NCBI RefSeq assembly: GCF_039822265.1 | Contig: NZ_JBAJEX010000001.1 | Span: 124,001 to 188,000 of the forward strand | DNA: 64,000 bases | Origin: Thiobacter sp. AK1 | GTDB taxonomy: Bacteria > Pseudomonadota > Gammaproteobacteria > Burkholderiales > Thiobacteraceae | Reading direction: 5' to 3' | Part shown: piece after piece, positions 30,341-37,470 of the stretch | How positions within the stretch are numbered: position 1 is the first letter of the stretch | Layout: every line of letters begins with the position of its first letter | Made by a program: the position numbers and the translations under genes | Notes under the pieces: model-generated | Told to the model about the DNA's origin: nothing | The model's input: the letters and a program-made list of their open reading frames with translations, nothing else | The model's database searches: none

Positions 30341-30605
30341 ATGGACAAGGGCGTCGGCATCCGCATCGAAGGCTTGAGCAAGCGCTACGGCAAGGGCGAC
30401 ACCGCCGTCGATGCGCTCAAGGAGGTGAACATGCAGGTCGCCCCCGGCGAGGATGCGTATCCTCGACCAGATGGCAACGCAGTATCAGACCGCCACCATT
30501 GTCGTCACCCATGACGAGAAAATCATCCCCACCTTCAAGCGCATCTACCACATCCGCGACGGACGCACTGTGGAAGAGGCAAGTGAAGGACGGGCAATTG
30601 CGTAA
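30341..30605 (+). pseudogene. ABC exporter ATPase, internally deleted and frameshifted
   Basis: The first 37 codons encode a normal DevA/LolD-like start (IEGLSKRYGKGDTAVDAL, MQVAPGE). At about 30452 the frame breaks, and from 30453 a second frame encodes the normal C-terminus (MRILDQMATQYQTATIVVTH, DEKIIPTFKRIYHIRDGRT). Walker A, Q-loop, signature and Walker B, roughly 140 residues, are missing. It is not functional. Confidence 0.85.
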
Positions 30606-30620
30606 AGGCGTGCATCAACC

Positions 30621-30917
30621 ATGACTGCATGCGTCCCGCCGCCCCCCGGCGCCCCGCGCATCGCGCTGACCCTGGTCGGCAGCGGCGAGCCCCTGTTGCG
30701 CCTGGAAAAGCGCCTGCACTGCGCCGCCGCCGGGCTGGGACTGGCGCTGGACCTGGATATCCGCAAGAATGCCGAGGCGCTGGGCATCCCTTTCGCCCGG
30801 ACGCCTGCCGTGTTGCGGGACGGGCGGGTCGTCCTCAACGGCCTGCCGCGCACCGAGGAAATCGAAGCCTGGCTGCGCCAGACCTTTCACACTGGGAAAC
30901 AAGATCATGAGCCATGA
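30621..30917 (+). CDS. Small thioredoxin-fold-like protein lacking CxxC
   Basis: A 98-residue protein with the outline of the small TM0996-type thioredoxins (TLVGSGEPLLRLEKRLHCAA at the usual active-site position; FARTPAVLRDGRVVLNG as the cis-Pro loop; a C-terminal IEAWLRQTF helix). The CxxC is replaced by SGEP, leaving a single cysteine nearby. It overlaps the CDF gene by 11 bp. It may be a non-redox partner or a decayed copy. Confidence 0.6.
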   Translation: MTACVPPPPGAPRIALTLVGSGEPLLRLEKRLHCAAAGLGLALDLDIRKNAEALGIPFARTPAVLRDGRVVLNGLPRTEEIEAWLRQTFHTGKQDHEP

Positions 30918-31839
30918 CCATAGCCACGCCCATACCGGTGCCGGCACCACCCTCATTCTGGCGACGCTGCTCACCCTGGGTTTTGCCGGCGTGGAAGCCG
31001 GCGTCGGCCTGTGGGCCGGGTCGCTGGCCCTGGTGGCGGACGCCGGCCACATGGTCAACGACGCGGCGGCCCTGGCCCTGGCGGCGGGCGCGGCCTGGCT
31101 CGCGCGGCGGCCGACCTCGCTGCGCCACAGCTACGGCCTCGGCCGTGCCGAATTCATCGCCGCGCTGGTCAACAGCATCGGCCTGCTGGTGCTGGTGGGC
31201 TGGCTCACGGTGTCCGCCGTCGAGCGCCTGCAGCAACCCCAGGCCGTGCAGGGCGAGGCCGTCTCCATCACCGCCGCCATCGGTCTGGCCATCAACCTGC
31301 TGGTGGCCTGGCTGCTGACGCGTGGCGAGAAGAACCTCAACACCCGCGCCGCCCTGCTGCATGTAATGGGCGATCTGCTCGGCTCGGTGGCGGCGCTGCT
31401 CTCGGGCCTCATCATCTTCTTCACTGGCTGGACGCCCATCGACCCGCTGCTGACCTTCGCCATCGGCGCGCTCATCCTCGTCTCCAGCCTGCGCCTGCTG
31501 CGCGAATCGCTGCACGGCCTGATGGAGGGCGCGCCCTTCAACATCGATCCGGAAGCGGTGGGCCGAGCACTGGCCGGCGTGCCAGGCGTGGCCTCGGTGC
31601 ACGACTTGCACATCTGGGCGGTCAAGGCGGATGAGCCCCTGCTGTCGGCGCATCTGGTGGTGCGCGACATCGGCCAGTGGGAAAGCGTGCTCGACGCCAG
31701 CCACGCCCTGCTGGCCGAGCGCTTCGACATCCACCACGCCACCCTGCAGCCGGAACCCATGGTACGCATCGTTCGCTGGCGCGCACCACCCGGGCGCGGC
31801 CATGACCATGACCATGAACACGATCACGCACACGACTGA
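30907..31839 (+). CDS. Cation diffusion facilitator (Zn/Cd/Co exporter, CzcD/ZitB type)
   Basis: A 310-residue CDF transporter. The N-terminus (HDHSHAH) and C-terminus (GHDHDHEHDHAHD) are His rich. Six helices carry the metal site residues in ADAGHMVND (D45, H48, D52; the usual Thr is Asn) and HVMGD. The cytoplasmic domain has SVHDLHIW. It exports Zn(II)-like ions with proton exchange. ATG 30907 begins the His-rich start typical of the family. Confidence 0.92.
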   Translation: MSHDHSHAHTGAGTTLILATLLTLGFAGVEAGVGLWAGSLALVADAGHMVNDAAALALAAGAAWLARRPTSLRHSYGLGRAEFIAALVNSIGLLVLVGWLTVSAVERLQQPQAVQGEAVSITAAIGLAINLLVAWLLTRGEKNLNTRAALLHVMGDLLGSVAALLSGLIIFFTGWTPIDPLLTFAIGALILVSSLRLLRESLHGLMEGAPFNIDPEAVGRALAGVPGVASVHDLHIWAVKADEPLLSAHLVVRDIGQWESVLDASHALLAERFDIHHATLQPEPMVRIVRWRAPPGRGHDHDHEHDHAHD

Positions 31840-31849
31840 AAACGCCCCC

Positions 31850-31927
31850 ATGACCGTATTCAACACTGTCGCACCGGGCACCGAACTCACCGGCCGGATC
31901 GTCCGCGCCCAAGGAGAAGCAGCATGA
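31850..31927 (+). CDS. Possible 25-residue leader peptide
   Basis: A 25-codon frame (MTVFNTVAPGTELTG...) begins 11 bp after the CDF stop and ends by ATGA overlap with the next gene. There is no ribosome-binding motif that stands out. It may be a coupling leader or chance. Confidence 0.25.
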   Translation: MTVFNTVAPGTELTGRIVRAQGEAA

Positions 31928-32469
31928 GCGACACGCCCCAGTCCGTCCCCCTCGCCCGCGCCCAGCTCGAAGGCGCGCTCGACGTCATGGCGGAACTGCA
32001 CGAGGACCTGACCCTGCGCCGCGACGAGGCCCAGAACGAAGCGGCGCGGGAAGCCTACGACGAGGTGCTGACGCTGCTGGAAGCGCGCCAGACCGAATAC
32101 CGCCGGCGCCGCGATGCGCTGCCGCCGCCCTCGCCCCGCCACGCCTCCTACGTCTTTCTGCTGGACCCGCAGGGGCAGGTGCACCCGCTACCCCATGGCC
32201 TGTACGTGGCCCTGGTGCGCGGCGCGGCCAGCGCGCCGGAGTTCGCCGGCCAGACCCTGCGTCTGGCCGAATGGTATGTGCGGCTGAAAGGCACCGAGCC
32301 GGACAGCGTGGTCAACGAACACTACGGCTTCCTCGCCTTCGACCGCGAAGGCCGGGTCGACTGGGACGCGACGCCCCGCGACGACCAAGCGGCGCTGCCC
32401 ACGCCCGCGGAACGCGAACGGCTGCGCGCGCGCCTGTTCGCCGCGGGCCCGGATTCACCCAGCCCCTGA
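31924..32469 (+). CDS. Uncharacterised 181-residue protein
   Basis: A soluble, charged protein with no signal peptide. The N-terminal ~65 residues are helical (VMAELHEDLTLRRDEAQNEA) and likely coiled coil; the second half has VFLLDPQGQVHPLP, LYVALVRG and DSVVNEHYGFLAFD, suggesting a small beta domain. AAGGAGAAG precedes the start. Not recognised; it shares the operon with the CDF transporter and the DUF2789 gene. Confidence 0.6.
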   Translation: MSDTPQSVPLARAQLEGALDVMAELHEDLTLRRDEAQNEAAREAYDEVLTLLEARQTEYRRRRDALPPPSPRHASYVFLLDPQGQVHPLPHGLYVALVRGAASAPEFAGQTLRLAEWYVRLKGTEPDSVVNEHYGFLAFDREGRVDWDATPRDDQAALPTPAERERLRARLFAAGPDSPSP

Positions 32470-32481
32470 GGACATGCAGCG

Positions 32482-32724
32482 ATGGAACACGGCTTTCACC
32501 CGTTTCATGAATTGTTCGAGCAACTGGGTCTGCCCAGCGATTCGGACTCCATTCAGCAGTTCATCGCCCATCACGCGCCCCTGCCCCACGAAATCGCCCT
32601 AGCCGATGCGCCCTTCTGGACGCCTGCCCAAGCGGCCTTTTTGCGCGAAGCCATCGAGGCCGACAGCGACTGGGCAGAAGTGGTAGATGAACTCAATGCG
32701 GCCCTGCGTGAACATCCCGCCTAA
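32482..32724 (+). CDS. DUF2789-family protein
   Basis: An 80-residue acidic protein with the family pattern FHELFEQLGLPSD, ALADAPFWTPAQAAFLREAI and DSDWAEVVDELNAALR. Function unknown; found widely in gamma- and betaproteobacteria. Located 12 bp after the preceding gene. Confidence 0.85.
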   Translation: MEHGFHPFHELFEQLGLPSDSDSIQQFIAHHAPLPHEIALADAPFWTPAQAAFLREAIEADSDWAEVVDELNAALREHPA

Positions 32725-32873
32725 CGGGGCTTGAACCCAGATCATCCATTAGACCCCCCCGTGCCCAAAGAACTGCCCTACATACGATCTTCATCAGTGA
32801 TCCTTCAACATGCCACCCGCGCCTGCGCGGGTGCGGGCGGCTTCGTCCCGCGTCCTAACGTATTGCGCTTTAC

Positions 32874-33008
32874 GAAAGTCGTTGACAGGCTGCGTAAGTC
32901 AAACGTCATTCCCGCGAAAGCGGGAACCCAGAGAACGTCATTCCCGCGAAAGCGGGAATCCAGAGTATTTTGGCCATTTTCCTGGGTCAGCGCTTTCGCG
33001 GGGAGGAC
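32874..33008 (-). repeat. Composite palindromic repeat, copy B, with internal duplication
   Basis: On the minus strand: CCGCGAAAGCGCTGACCCAG, GAAAATGGCC, CTGGATTCCCGCTTTCGCGG, GAATGACG, then the same unit again, then CAGCCTGTCAACGACTTTCG. The unit CGTCATTCCCGCGAAAGCGG is present twice in tandem (from 32904 and 32937). Block order matches copies A, C and D. The rest of 32725-33121 has no gene. Confidence 0.65.
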
Positions 33009-33121
33009 ACAACAAAGATGTAACCTACTCAATAATGCACAATATGGGTTGAAAATCCGCGCTGCGCCCCTATTTTTGGATTTGCATTTCTTTCAATCCA
33101 CTCGTCAAGAAAGGTCCCACC

Positions 33122-33433
33122 ATGGCAACCGAAGAACTCACTGCCCAGGAAAAGCTCGTCGCCGACATGAAAGCCGTGATCAGTGACGCGGAGGAAGTGC
33201 TGAAAGCCACCGCCGATCAAACCGGGGAGAAGATCGCCTCGTTGCGTGCGCGAGTGCAGGAGCGCCTGCAGGCCGCGCGCGCGCGTCTGGCCGCAGCTGA
33301 AGCGGTGCTGGTCGAAAAGACCAAGGCGGCAGCCCGAGCCACCGACGCCTACGTGCATGAGAACCCTTGGAAGGCGGTCGGCATCGCTGCCGGCATTGGC
33401 TTCCTCGTGGGTTTCATCCTCGGCCGCCGTTGA
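33122..33433 (+). CDS. DUF883 / YqjD-like membrane-anchored protein
   Basis: A 103-residue helical protein with a C-terminal membrane anchor (VGIAAGIGFLVGFILGRR) preceded by the family motif YVHENPWKA. YqjD/ElaB proteins bind ribosomes or the membrane in stationary phase. First of three genes resembling the yqjD-yqjE-yqjK operon. Confidence 0.9.
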   Translation: MATEELTAQEKLVADMKAVISDAEEVLKATADQTGEKIASLRARVQERLQAARARLAAAEAVLVEKTKAAARATDAYVHENPWKAVGIAAGIGFLVGFILGRR

Positions 33434-33439
33434 TCGCCC

Positions 33440-33847
33440 ATGTCGGAACCCACTGGAGGTGAAGGACTGTTCGCCTCCCTGAAAGCCCTGGCGGCCACCC
33501 TGGTCGCCATGGGCAAAACCCGCATCGAGCTCCTCTCCACGGAAATCGCCGTGGAAAAGGCGCGCCTGCTGCGCCAGTTGGTACTGGTCCAGCTGTTCCT
33601 CTTCTTCTTGATGCTGGCCATCGTGTTCGGGGCATGGCTCGTGGTGGCATCGTTCGAGGCCCATCGCATCGCCATCCTCGCGGCTCTCAGCATCGCCTTT
33701 CTTTTGGCCGCCGCTGTCTGTGTTTGGCTTCTCGTGCAGAGTAGGCGAAATGCCACTTTGCCGCTCGCCGACAGCTTGGCCGAACTGGAAGAGGATCTCG
33801 CGCACCTGAAGGCTGCCAGCCGCCATGATCGCGCGCAAGGAAGCTGA
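33440..33847 (+). CDS. Phage holin-like family membrane protein (YqjE type)
   Basis: A 135-residue protein with two membrane helices (LVLVQLFLFFLMLAIVFGAW; ILAALSIAFLLAAAVCVWLL) and a charged N-terminus (KTRIELLSTEIAVEK), as in YqjE. Six bp behind the DUF883 gene. The holin-like label is structural only; no phage genes are near. Confidence 0.85.
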   Translation: MSEPTGGEGLFASLKALAATLVAMGKTRIELLSTEIAVEKARLLRQLVLVQLFLFFLMLAIVFGAWLVVASFEAHRIAILAALSIAFLLAAAVCVWLLVQSRRNATLPLADSLAELEEDLAHLKAASRHDRAQGS

Positions 33848-34178
33848 ACTCTTGGCCCGCCGCGCCGTGCTGCGGGAACGCATCCGCACACAGCGGCAGC
33901 TCCTGGCCCAGGCCGCGCATCCTCTGGCCCAGGCGTGTGCGCGTGTGGATCGAATGCACGCCCTGAGCAGCGCGGTTTTCGGCCAGGTACGGCTGTTCGC
34001 CACCCGCCATCCCGCCTGGATCGCGGCGGCCCTTGCGGTACTGATCGCGTTGCGCCCCCGTCGCCTGTGGCGCTGGGGTGGCCGGCTGTTCTGGCTGTGG
34101 CAGGCGCTTCGTCCCATCCGTATATGGCTGGGCCCACTCCTGGCCCAAGGCCATGCTCGCAATTCTTCTGTTCCATAA
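33825..34178 (+). CDS. YqjK-like protein
   Basis: A 117-residue basic protein overlapping the YqjE-like gene by 23 bp. It begins MIARKEAELLARRAVLRERI and has a weak hydrophobic stretch (HPAWIAAALAVLIALRP). Sequence conservation in YqjK is low, so assignment rests mainly on order and composition. Confidence 0.65.
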   Translation: MIARKEAELLARRAVLRERIRTQRQLLAQAAHPLAQACARVDRMHALSSAVFGQVRLFATRHPAWIAAALAVLIALRPRRLWRWGGRLFWLWQALRPIRIWLGPLLAQGHARNSSVP

Positions 34179-34453
34179 CCAAAGGGCGAGCGGCCGGCAC
34201 GGTTTGGTGATCGGTTCAACCACGCCAGACGTTCGCCATGAGAACCCCCATCGTGCTTGCCGCTGTCATCTCGACCTCCATGGGTCCTGGCATCACCCGA
34301 GCCCAAGGTTTTCAGATCGCTTCAGTCACAACACCCGGGCTGGACCTCGATGATGCCGGGCGGAACATCAAAAAAGGCTTTCCACCAAGCCCCAGGAAGC
34401 GTGCGAGTCGATCCAGGCAGGCCACCGAGGCGCGTGCCTATTGAACGGTATGG
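34179..34453. other. Gene-poor stretch
   Basis: The 575-bp gap between the YqjK-like gene and the TDT transporter holds this first part, repeat copy C, and a hairpin region. A 68-codon frame at 34238 begins with a signal-peptide-like stretch (MRTPIVLAAVISTSMGPG) but lacks a ribosome-binding site and turns basic and repeat-like before stopping. I do not call it a gene. Confidence 0.4.
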
Positions 34454-34586
34454 GAGTCGGTGAGACTTGCGTCTTCCCTGCGAAAGTGGGGATCCAGGAA
34501 AATGGCCTGGACTGTGCTGAATTCCCCCTTACGCCGCAATGACAGACCACTGGCGGAGCCTGTCACCGACTTCTGTTGCCCTCTAT
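34454..34586 (+). repeat. Composite palindromic repeat, copy C
   Basis: Blocks in order: GCGAAAGTGGGGATCCAG, GAAAATGGCC, CTGAATTCCCCCTTACGCCG, CAATGACAGACCACTGGCGG, AGCCTGTCACCGACTTCTGT. The outer ends AGTCGGTGA and TCACCGACT form terminal inverted repeats. Confidence 0.65.
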
Positions 34587-34700
34587 AGGAGAAAAGCGTC
34601 ACCCTCAGCATCCGCGCTACGATGCCTGCGGCCGCGTGAGGGTTGGGATCTGCTTACCACGACGCCGCGGGCTGCGCGATAATCGTGGTTTTCGTTTAGG

Positions 34701-34731
34701 CGTCCGCCCGCAGGAGCGGGCGGCGTTTTTT
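34701..34731 (+). terminator. Terminator-like hairpin in the TDT gene leader
   Basis: Stem CCGCCCGC / GCGGGCGG with loop AGGA, then CG and TTTTTT. It lies 24 bp before the ATG. A possible promoter (TTACCA, 18 bp, GATAAT at about 34657-34684) lies upstream, so the hairpin could act as an attenuator or end an upstream transcript. Confidence 0.65.
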
Positions 34732-34754
34732 GTGTGTCCAGGAGCGAATAAAAC

Positions 34755-35834
34755 ATGAACGTCCCAGCTTCCGCACCCGGCGGTTTCCGGCGCGTGGTGC
34801 GTCACTTCGCGCCGTCGTGGTTCGCCGCCGTCATGGGCACCGGCGTGGTGTCCATCACCAGCTTCCATTACGGGGAAACCTATCCCTTGCTACGCAGCGT
34901 CGGCACCTGGTTGCATGGTCTCAACCTGGTGCTTTTCGTACTCCTGTTCGTGCCTTGGACACTGCGTTGGCTCATGGAGCGACAGGCCGCAGTCGCCGCG
35001 CTGCGCCATCCCATCATGGGCCAGTTCTACGCCACTTTCGGCATCGCCCTCCTGGTGCTGGCGGGTGAGTGTCTGCTCTACGGGCATCCCTTGGCGCTCA
35101 GCGCCACCCTCTGGGGCCTGGGCGTGATCTTTAGCGTGCTGTTTAGCTTCGCGGCCTTCTGGCTGCAATTCCACGGGCAACAGATGGAGCTGGAACACGT
35201 CACGCCGGGTATGTTCATTCCGCCCGTGGGACTGGTCGTGGTGCCACTGGCTGGCCAGGCACTGCTGCCCCAGGTACCCGCGGGCTGGCGCGAACTCATC
35301 CTGGTCGCCAACGTCGCCAGTCTGGGCGCGGGGAGCTTCCTGTGGCTGGGGCTCATGGCGCTCACCGTGCACCGCTTCGTCCTGGCCAAACGCCTGCCAG
35401 GCATGCTGCTGCCCACGATCTGGATCAACCTGGGCCCCATCGGGGTCGTCTCTCTGGATCTGATCGCTCTTGCGCAAGGACTGCCACTTCCGGGTGCGCG
35501 CGAGACCTTGCCGGTACTGGCCTTGATGCTATGGGGCTTCGGACTGTGGTGGTTCGCCATGGCACTCTTGATCACCCTCGCTTACTGGCGACGGGGTGAG
35601 TTGCCCTTCTCCCTCGCCTGGTGGGCCTTCACCTTTCCCCTCGGTGCGTACGCCGCCGCCAGCCATCGCCTGGGTAGCTTGTTTGGGTTGGAAAGCGTAT
35701 GGGCCATTGGCTTTGCGGCCTACCTGGTGCTGCTGGTGCTGTGGACGGCGGCTTTCCTGGGCAGCCTACGCGGTGTCGTCAGCGGCAAGCTCTTCCTCGA
35801 TCCGCCCGCGCCCAGTCCCTCGGCGGCGCCTTGA
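34755..35834 (+). CDS. TDT/SLAC1-family transporter
   Basis: A 359-residue protein with about ten membrane helices of the tellurite-resistance/dicarboxylate transporter family (FAPSWFAAVMGTGVVS at the start; HVTPGMFIPPVGLVVVPLAG). Members carry malate, sulfite or other anions. The Lys/Pro C-terminal tail is short. Substrate unknown. CAGGAGCG serves as ribosome-binding site. Confidence 0.85.
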   Translation: MNVPASAPGGFRRVVRHFAPSWFAAVMGTGVVSITSFHYGETYPLLRSVGTWLHGLNLVLFVLLFVPWTLRWLMERQAAVAALRHPIMGQFYATFGIALLVLAGECLLYGHPLALSATLWGLGVIFSVLFSFAAFWLQFHGQQMELEHVTPGMFIPPVGLVVVPLAGQALLPQVPAGWRELILVANVASLGAGSFLWLGLMALTVHRFVLAKRLPGMLLPTIWINLGPIGVVSLDLIALAQGLPLPGARETLPVLALMLWGFGLWWFAMALLITLAYWRRGELPFSLAWWAFTFPLGAYAAASHRLGSLFGLESVWAIGFAAYLVLLVLWTAAFLGSLRGVVSGKLFLDPPAPSPSAAP

Positions 35835-35855
35835 GCGGCGCGCCGCGCTGGTCTG

Positions 35856-36176
35856 GTGAGCGGGTCTGATCCGACCTCCAGCCTCACAGCGGCGAAAGCC
35901 ATGCAACGGCTGCGACAAAGAGTCCCCACACCTTGCCAGGGAAGGCACGGCGCGGCTGGCCGCGCGTTCTTTCCGAGGCCCTTAGCAAGCTTATGTTCCT
36001 GCTCCTGATTGCTGCGGGCAGCCCCTATCTGGCGTTGGGCAAGCTGCGGGCAGGCTGGCTTTTGTTGGGCTTTGCTACTCACCCTGGGTCTCACCGTGTA
36101 CCAGCAAGAGCGCAGCGAGCATGCCATCGCCACCCTGCCCCGCGAGCCTTGTCCATGCTGGGTCGAAGCCGGTTAG
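35856..36176 (+). pseudogene. Remnant of a second P-type ATPase
   Basis: Three reading frames match in order the first ~100 residues of the ATPase encoded at 22475: SLTAAKAMQRLRQRVP (like GLDHAEAARRLAADGP), then LPGKARRGW and LMFLLLIAAGSPYLALGKL (like MFLLLFAAGTLYLVFGAL), then LLLTLGLTVYQQERSEHAIA (like VLVTLALTLYQEGKTERAIE). Frameshifts lie near 35930 and 36070, and the rest of the gene is gone. It ends 10 bp before the ATP-grasp copy 2 start, keeping the gene order of the intact locus. Confidence 0.8.
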
Positions 36177-36186
36177 GGAGGGCGTG

Positions 36187-37464
36187 ATGACGACGTTGCC
36201 GGTGACAGCGGAAGCCCTCAACCGCGGCTGCGGCTGCCGTACCCTCGATACCGCGAGACTGCGCCACCAGTTGGAAGCCGATCCCGCGCTGGCGGGACTC
36301 TATGAGACGATCCAAGCAAGTCGGCCCCACCTTTTCTCTTCCACGGCGGTGTTCATTTCCGCGCCGCACGCACACGTCATCGAGCAAGTGGTGCGCACGG
36401 TGGAGGCGGTGGTGGCGCACCCCAGTTATCGTGAAGCCGTGCTGGCGCGTGCGCCCGCCATCGCTCGCCACGACTTTGGTCCACGGGGTGTGTTTCTCGG
36501 GTTCGATTTCCATTTGGGGCCGGCCGGCCCGCAATTGATCGAGATCAACACCAATGCCGGCGGCGCCCTGCTCAATGCCGTGCTGGCACGCGCCCAGGCG
36601 GCCTGCTGCCGGGAGATGGAATGGGTGTTCAGGCCACCGGCCGATCTCGATCACATCGAGGCACGTTTCCTCGCCATGTTTCGCGAGGAGTGGCGGCGCC
36701 AGCGTGGCACCGGTGAGCCGCAGACGGTGGCCATCGTGGACGATGCGCCCAACCAGCAATATCTCCACCCGGAATTCGTGCTGTTCGAGCGTCTGTTTCA
36801 CCGCCACGGCTGGCAGGCGTTCATCCTGGATGCGGCAGCGCTCAGTTTCGATGGAACTCGGCTTGCCCATGGCAGCACGACCATCGATCTGGTTTACAAC
36901 CGGCTCACGGATTTCTACTTCGAGGCTTCCACACATGCGTCCCTGCATGCGGCCTATCGAGCGGGCGCGGCAGTCGTGACGCCCCATCCCCACGCCCACG
37001 CTCTCTACGCGGACAAACGCAATCTCGTTTGGCTATCGGACGCGGCCTGGCTCACAGCGTCTGGATTGCCGCCGGAATCGGTGGCGATTCTGACGGGCCA
37101 CGTGCCGCGCACGGTCGAGGTGGATGCAACGAATGCGGACGCGCTGTGGGCGACCCGCCGAGAATGGTTCTTCAAACCCGCCACCGGTTATGGTAGCAAG
37201 GCGGCCTATCGCGGCGACAAGCTCACGCGCCGGGTGTGGCAGGAAATCGTCACCGGCGGCTACGTGGCCCAGGCGATCGCGCTGCCCAGTGCCCGGCTTG
37301 CGCCGGTGGAAGAAGGCACGGCCGAGCTCAAGCTTGATGTCCGTGCCTATGCCTATGGCGGGGAGGTGCAATTGCTGGCCGCCCGGCTCTACCGCGGACA
37401 GACCACCAACTTCCGCACGCCGGGCGGCGGCTTCGCGCCGGTATTCGTGGTGCCCGCGTCCTGA
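36187..37464 (+). CDS. ATP-grasp-like ligase, apparently circularly permuted (copy 2)
   Basis: A 425-residue paralogue of the protein encoded at 25021, similar over its full length. The same motifs appear in the same order: NRGCGCRTLD (12-20), LIEINTNAGG (EIN at 119), YNRLTDFY (237-244), FFKPATGYGSKA (328-339), DVRAYAYGG (384-392), QTTNFRTPGGG. No amidotransferase follows; downstream is the SpeD-SpeE fusion in opposite orientation, 6 bp away. It probably acts as a ligase, and whether it shares a substrate with copy 1 is unknown. Confidence 0.75.
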   Translation: MTTLPVTAEALNRGCGCRTLDTARLRHQLEADPALAGLYETIQASRPHLFSSTAVFISAPHAHVIEQVVRTVEAVVAHPSYREAVLARAPAIARHDFGPRGVFLGFDFHLGPAGPQLIEINTNAGGALLNAVLARAQAACCREMEWVFRPPADLDHIEARFLAMFREEWRRQRGTGEPQTVAIVDDAPNQQYLHPEFVLFERLFHRHGWQAFILDAAALSFDGTRLAHGSTTIDLVYNRLTDFYFEASTHASLHAAYRAGAAVVTPHPHAHALYADKRNLVWLSDAAWLTASGLPPESVAILTGHVPRTVEVDATNADALWATRREWFFKPATGYGSKAAYRGDKLTRRVWQEIVTGGYVAQAIALPSARLAPVEEGTAELKLDVRAYAYGGEVQLLAARLYRGQTTNFRTPGGGFAPVFVVPAS

Positions 37465-37470
37465 ACCCGC

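Noticed and set aside
32904-32965. Two tandem CGTCATTCCCGCG units that might suggest a CRISPR array
   Set aside because: Only two units with almost no spacer; the unit is the palindromic core of a dispersed repeat and no cas genes are present.
33440-33847. Holin-like gene as a sign of a prophage
   Set aside because: It belongs to the yqjD-yqjE-yqjK type operon; no other phage genes are near.
34238-34444. A 68-codon frame with a signal-peptide-like start
   Set aside because: No ribosome-binding site, basic low-complexity end, and it runs toward repeat copy C; not supported as a gene.
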